Shown: positions 62,894-64,000 of the stretch, piece by piece
How the letters are laid out: each line of letters starts with the position of its first letter
Position numbering within the stretch: the first letter of the stretch is position 1
Assembly (NCBI RefSeq): GCF_013141765.1
Contig: NZ_WHOD01000062.1
Span: forward strand, 82,696-146,695
Source: Paenibacillus foliorum
Lineage (GTDB): Bacteria > Bacillota > Bacilli > Paenibacillales > NBRC-103111
Direction of reading: 5' to 3'
Length of the DNA: 64,000 bases
Program-made: the position numbers and the translations under genes
The notes under the pieces: model-generated
Told to the model about the DNA's origin: nothing
What the model saw: only the letters and a program-made list of their open reading frames with translations
Database searches by the model: none

Positions 62894-64000
62894 TTGCAAT
62901 TGAAAAAGCTCTCTTTACAGAATTATCGAAACTACGATGAGGTTTTTTTTGAAACTGGACACATGGTCAATATTATTGTCGGTCCAAACGCACAAGGAAA
63001 AACCAATCTTCTAGAAGCGATATTTGTACTAGCATTAACCAAATCGCACCGGACACACCAGGACAAGGAGCTCATCCAATGGAATGCTCCTAACACTCTG
63101 CTGCACGGCGAAGTGGACAAAAAGTATGGATCCTGTCAGCTTGATCTGACCATTTCTCAGCAAGGTAAGAAGGCAAAAATTAATGGCTTGGAGCAGCGGA
63201 AGCTAAGTAATTTTATTGGCTCGCTTAACGTTGTGATGTTTGCACCGGAGGATTTGGAAATTGTTAAGGGATCCCCGTCCGTTAGACGGAGATTTCTGGA
63301 TATGGAAATTGGCCAAGTTCATCCGGCTTATTTATATGACTTATCGCAATATCAGAAAATACTGGTGCAGCGGAACAATTATTTAAAGCAGTTATTTACT
63401 ACACGAGACACAAAAGCAGCTCTTTTGGAAGTTTGGAACGAACAATTGGCGCAATTTGGTATTAAAATTATTAAAAAACGTCAAAGCTTTATAAAGAAGC
63501 TGCAAATGTGGGCGGAAAAGATTCATTCAGGGATTACTGGCGGCAATGAACAGATTGAGATTCAGTACGCTTGTTCGTTCGATCAGGCAGCGGTCCAAGA
63601 TGAATCTGTTTTATTTGACCAATTTATGATAAAGTTATCACATGTGAAAGAACAGGAGCTTCGGCGCGGTGTATCATTGATCGGGCCGCATCGGGATGAT
63701 TTATTGTTTTTTATTAACGGCAAAGAAGTACAAACATTCGGCTCTCAGGGGCAACAGAGGACCACGGCACTCTCTTTAAAGCTGGCAGAAATTGAGTTGA
63801 TCCGTGAGGAAGTCGGCGAATACCCAATATTATTATTGGACGATGTACTGTCAGAGCTGGACCGCTCTCGTCAGACTCAACTCATTGAAACCTTTCAAAA
63901 TAAGGTTCAAACCTTCATAACAACGACCGGAATTGAAAGCATTGATTTATCCAAGCTCGAAGATGCTTCTGTCATTCATGTGCAGAATGGAAGATTAACC
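62894..64000 (+). CDS. recF: DNA replication and repair protein RecF (3' end outside the window)
   Basis: 369 codons are present to the window edge, nearly the full family length of about 370. Walker A G-P-N-A-Q-G-K-T-N-L-L-E-A-I near residue 34, the ABC signature G-S-Q-G-Q-Q-R-T-T-A-L-S-L and Walker B I-L-L-L-D-D-V-L-S-E-L-D identify RecF. AGGAGG lies seven bases before TTG 62894. It binds gaps at stalled forks and helps load RecA. Confidence 0.96.
   Translation, partial: MQLKKLSLQNYRNYDEVFFETGHMVNIIVGPNAQGKTNLLEAIFVLALTKSHRTHQDKELIQWNAPNTLLHGEVDKKYGSCQLDLTISQQGKKAKINGLEQRKLSNFIGSLNVVMFAPEDLEIVKGSPSVRRRFLDMEIGQVHPAYLYDLSQYQKILVQRNNYLKQLFTTRDTKAALLEVWNEQLAQFGIKIIKKRQSFIKKLQMWAEKIHSGITGGNEQIEIQYACSFDQAAVQDESVLFDQFMIKLSHVKEQELRRGVSLIGPHRDDLLFFINGKEVQTFGSQGQQRTTALSLKLAEIELIREEVGEYPILLLDDVLSELDRSRQTQLIETFQNKVQTFITTTGIESIDLSKLEDASVIHVQNGRLT

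Noticed and set aside
1..64000. CRISPR arrays, rRNA genes, prophage or integrase/ccr genes
   Set aside because: No regularly spaced repeats, no rRNA-like sequence and no recombinase motifs were seen; the only RNA gene found is tRNA-Ser.

Overview
The window comes from the origin side of a Gram-positive, endospore-forming chromosome, most likely a member of the Paenibacillaceae. The core order supports this: rpmH-rnpA-yidC(spoIIIJ)-jag-mnmE-mnmG-rsmG-noc-soj-spo0J on one side of oriC and dnaA-dnaN-rlbA(yaaA)-recF on the other. It also has walRKHIJ-htrA-rlmH, rpsF-ssb-rpsR, gdpP-rplI-dnaB-purA, forespore-type yyaC, a copper-amine-oxidase-like stalk protein and a Big_2 repeat surface protein. 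Almost everything left of oriC is on the minus strand and everything to its right is on the plus strand, so genes run with the replication forks.

Region by region. (1) 1-11.1 kb is ordinary accessory chromosome: a partial amidohydrolase, a methyltransferase, a thioredoxin-like protein, a stalk-domain lipoprotein-sized secreted protein, a two-component system beside a small secreted repeat protein, a MerR-AHSA1-AHSA1 operon with a textbook MerR promoter, a DNA alkylation repair protein and an alpha/beta hydrolase. (2) 11.15-21.6 kb is the most interesting part. Three accessory segments of about 2.8, 3.8 and 3.8 kb are separated by short direct repeats that copy the last codons of rlmH (each reads x-E-P-Y/H-H-K-stop on the minus strand). 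They carry an ECF sigma/anti-sigma pair with a decayed IS3 transposase; a LacI-ribokinase-nucleoside hydrolase operon with a truncated transporter; and a SIR2-HerA anti-phage pair with a 40-residue membrane peptide. This arrangement looks like a tandem array of islands at the rlmH 3' end, the site used by staphylococcal SCC elements; no recombinase gene is present in the window. (3) 21.6-32.2 kb is the rlmH-htrA-WalRK cell-wall stress module and an M23 peptidase. (4) 32-49.7 kb holds purA, dnaB, rplI, gdpP, yybS, a CBS protein, the ten-repeat Big_2 protein, rpsR-ssb-rpsF, yjzC, tRNA-Ser(CGA), an MscS channel, yyaC and a cysteine desulfurase. (5) 49.8-64 kb is the partition, tRNA-modification and replication-origin region.

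How it works together. DnaA boxes flank dnaA on both sides, and the dnaA-dnaN gap also carries a run of DnaA-trios, so the unwinding site is probably there. Two parS-like sites lie inside spo0J and at the rsmG stop, placing ParB loading next to the origin. WalRK with WalH/WalI/WalJ and HtrA form one transcription unit leading into rlmH. purA carries a PurBox pair, the ribosomal protein operon a sigma-A promoter with a structured leader, and most operons end in recognisable intrinsic terminators, which are listed.

Limits: calls rest on reading motifs, gene order and base composition; no database search was run. Starts were moved from the longest ORF where a Shine-Dalgarno sequence and family length favoured a shorter product, and this is stated in each entry.
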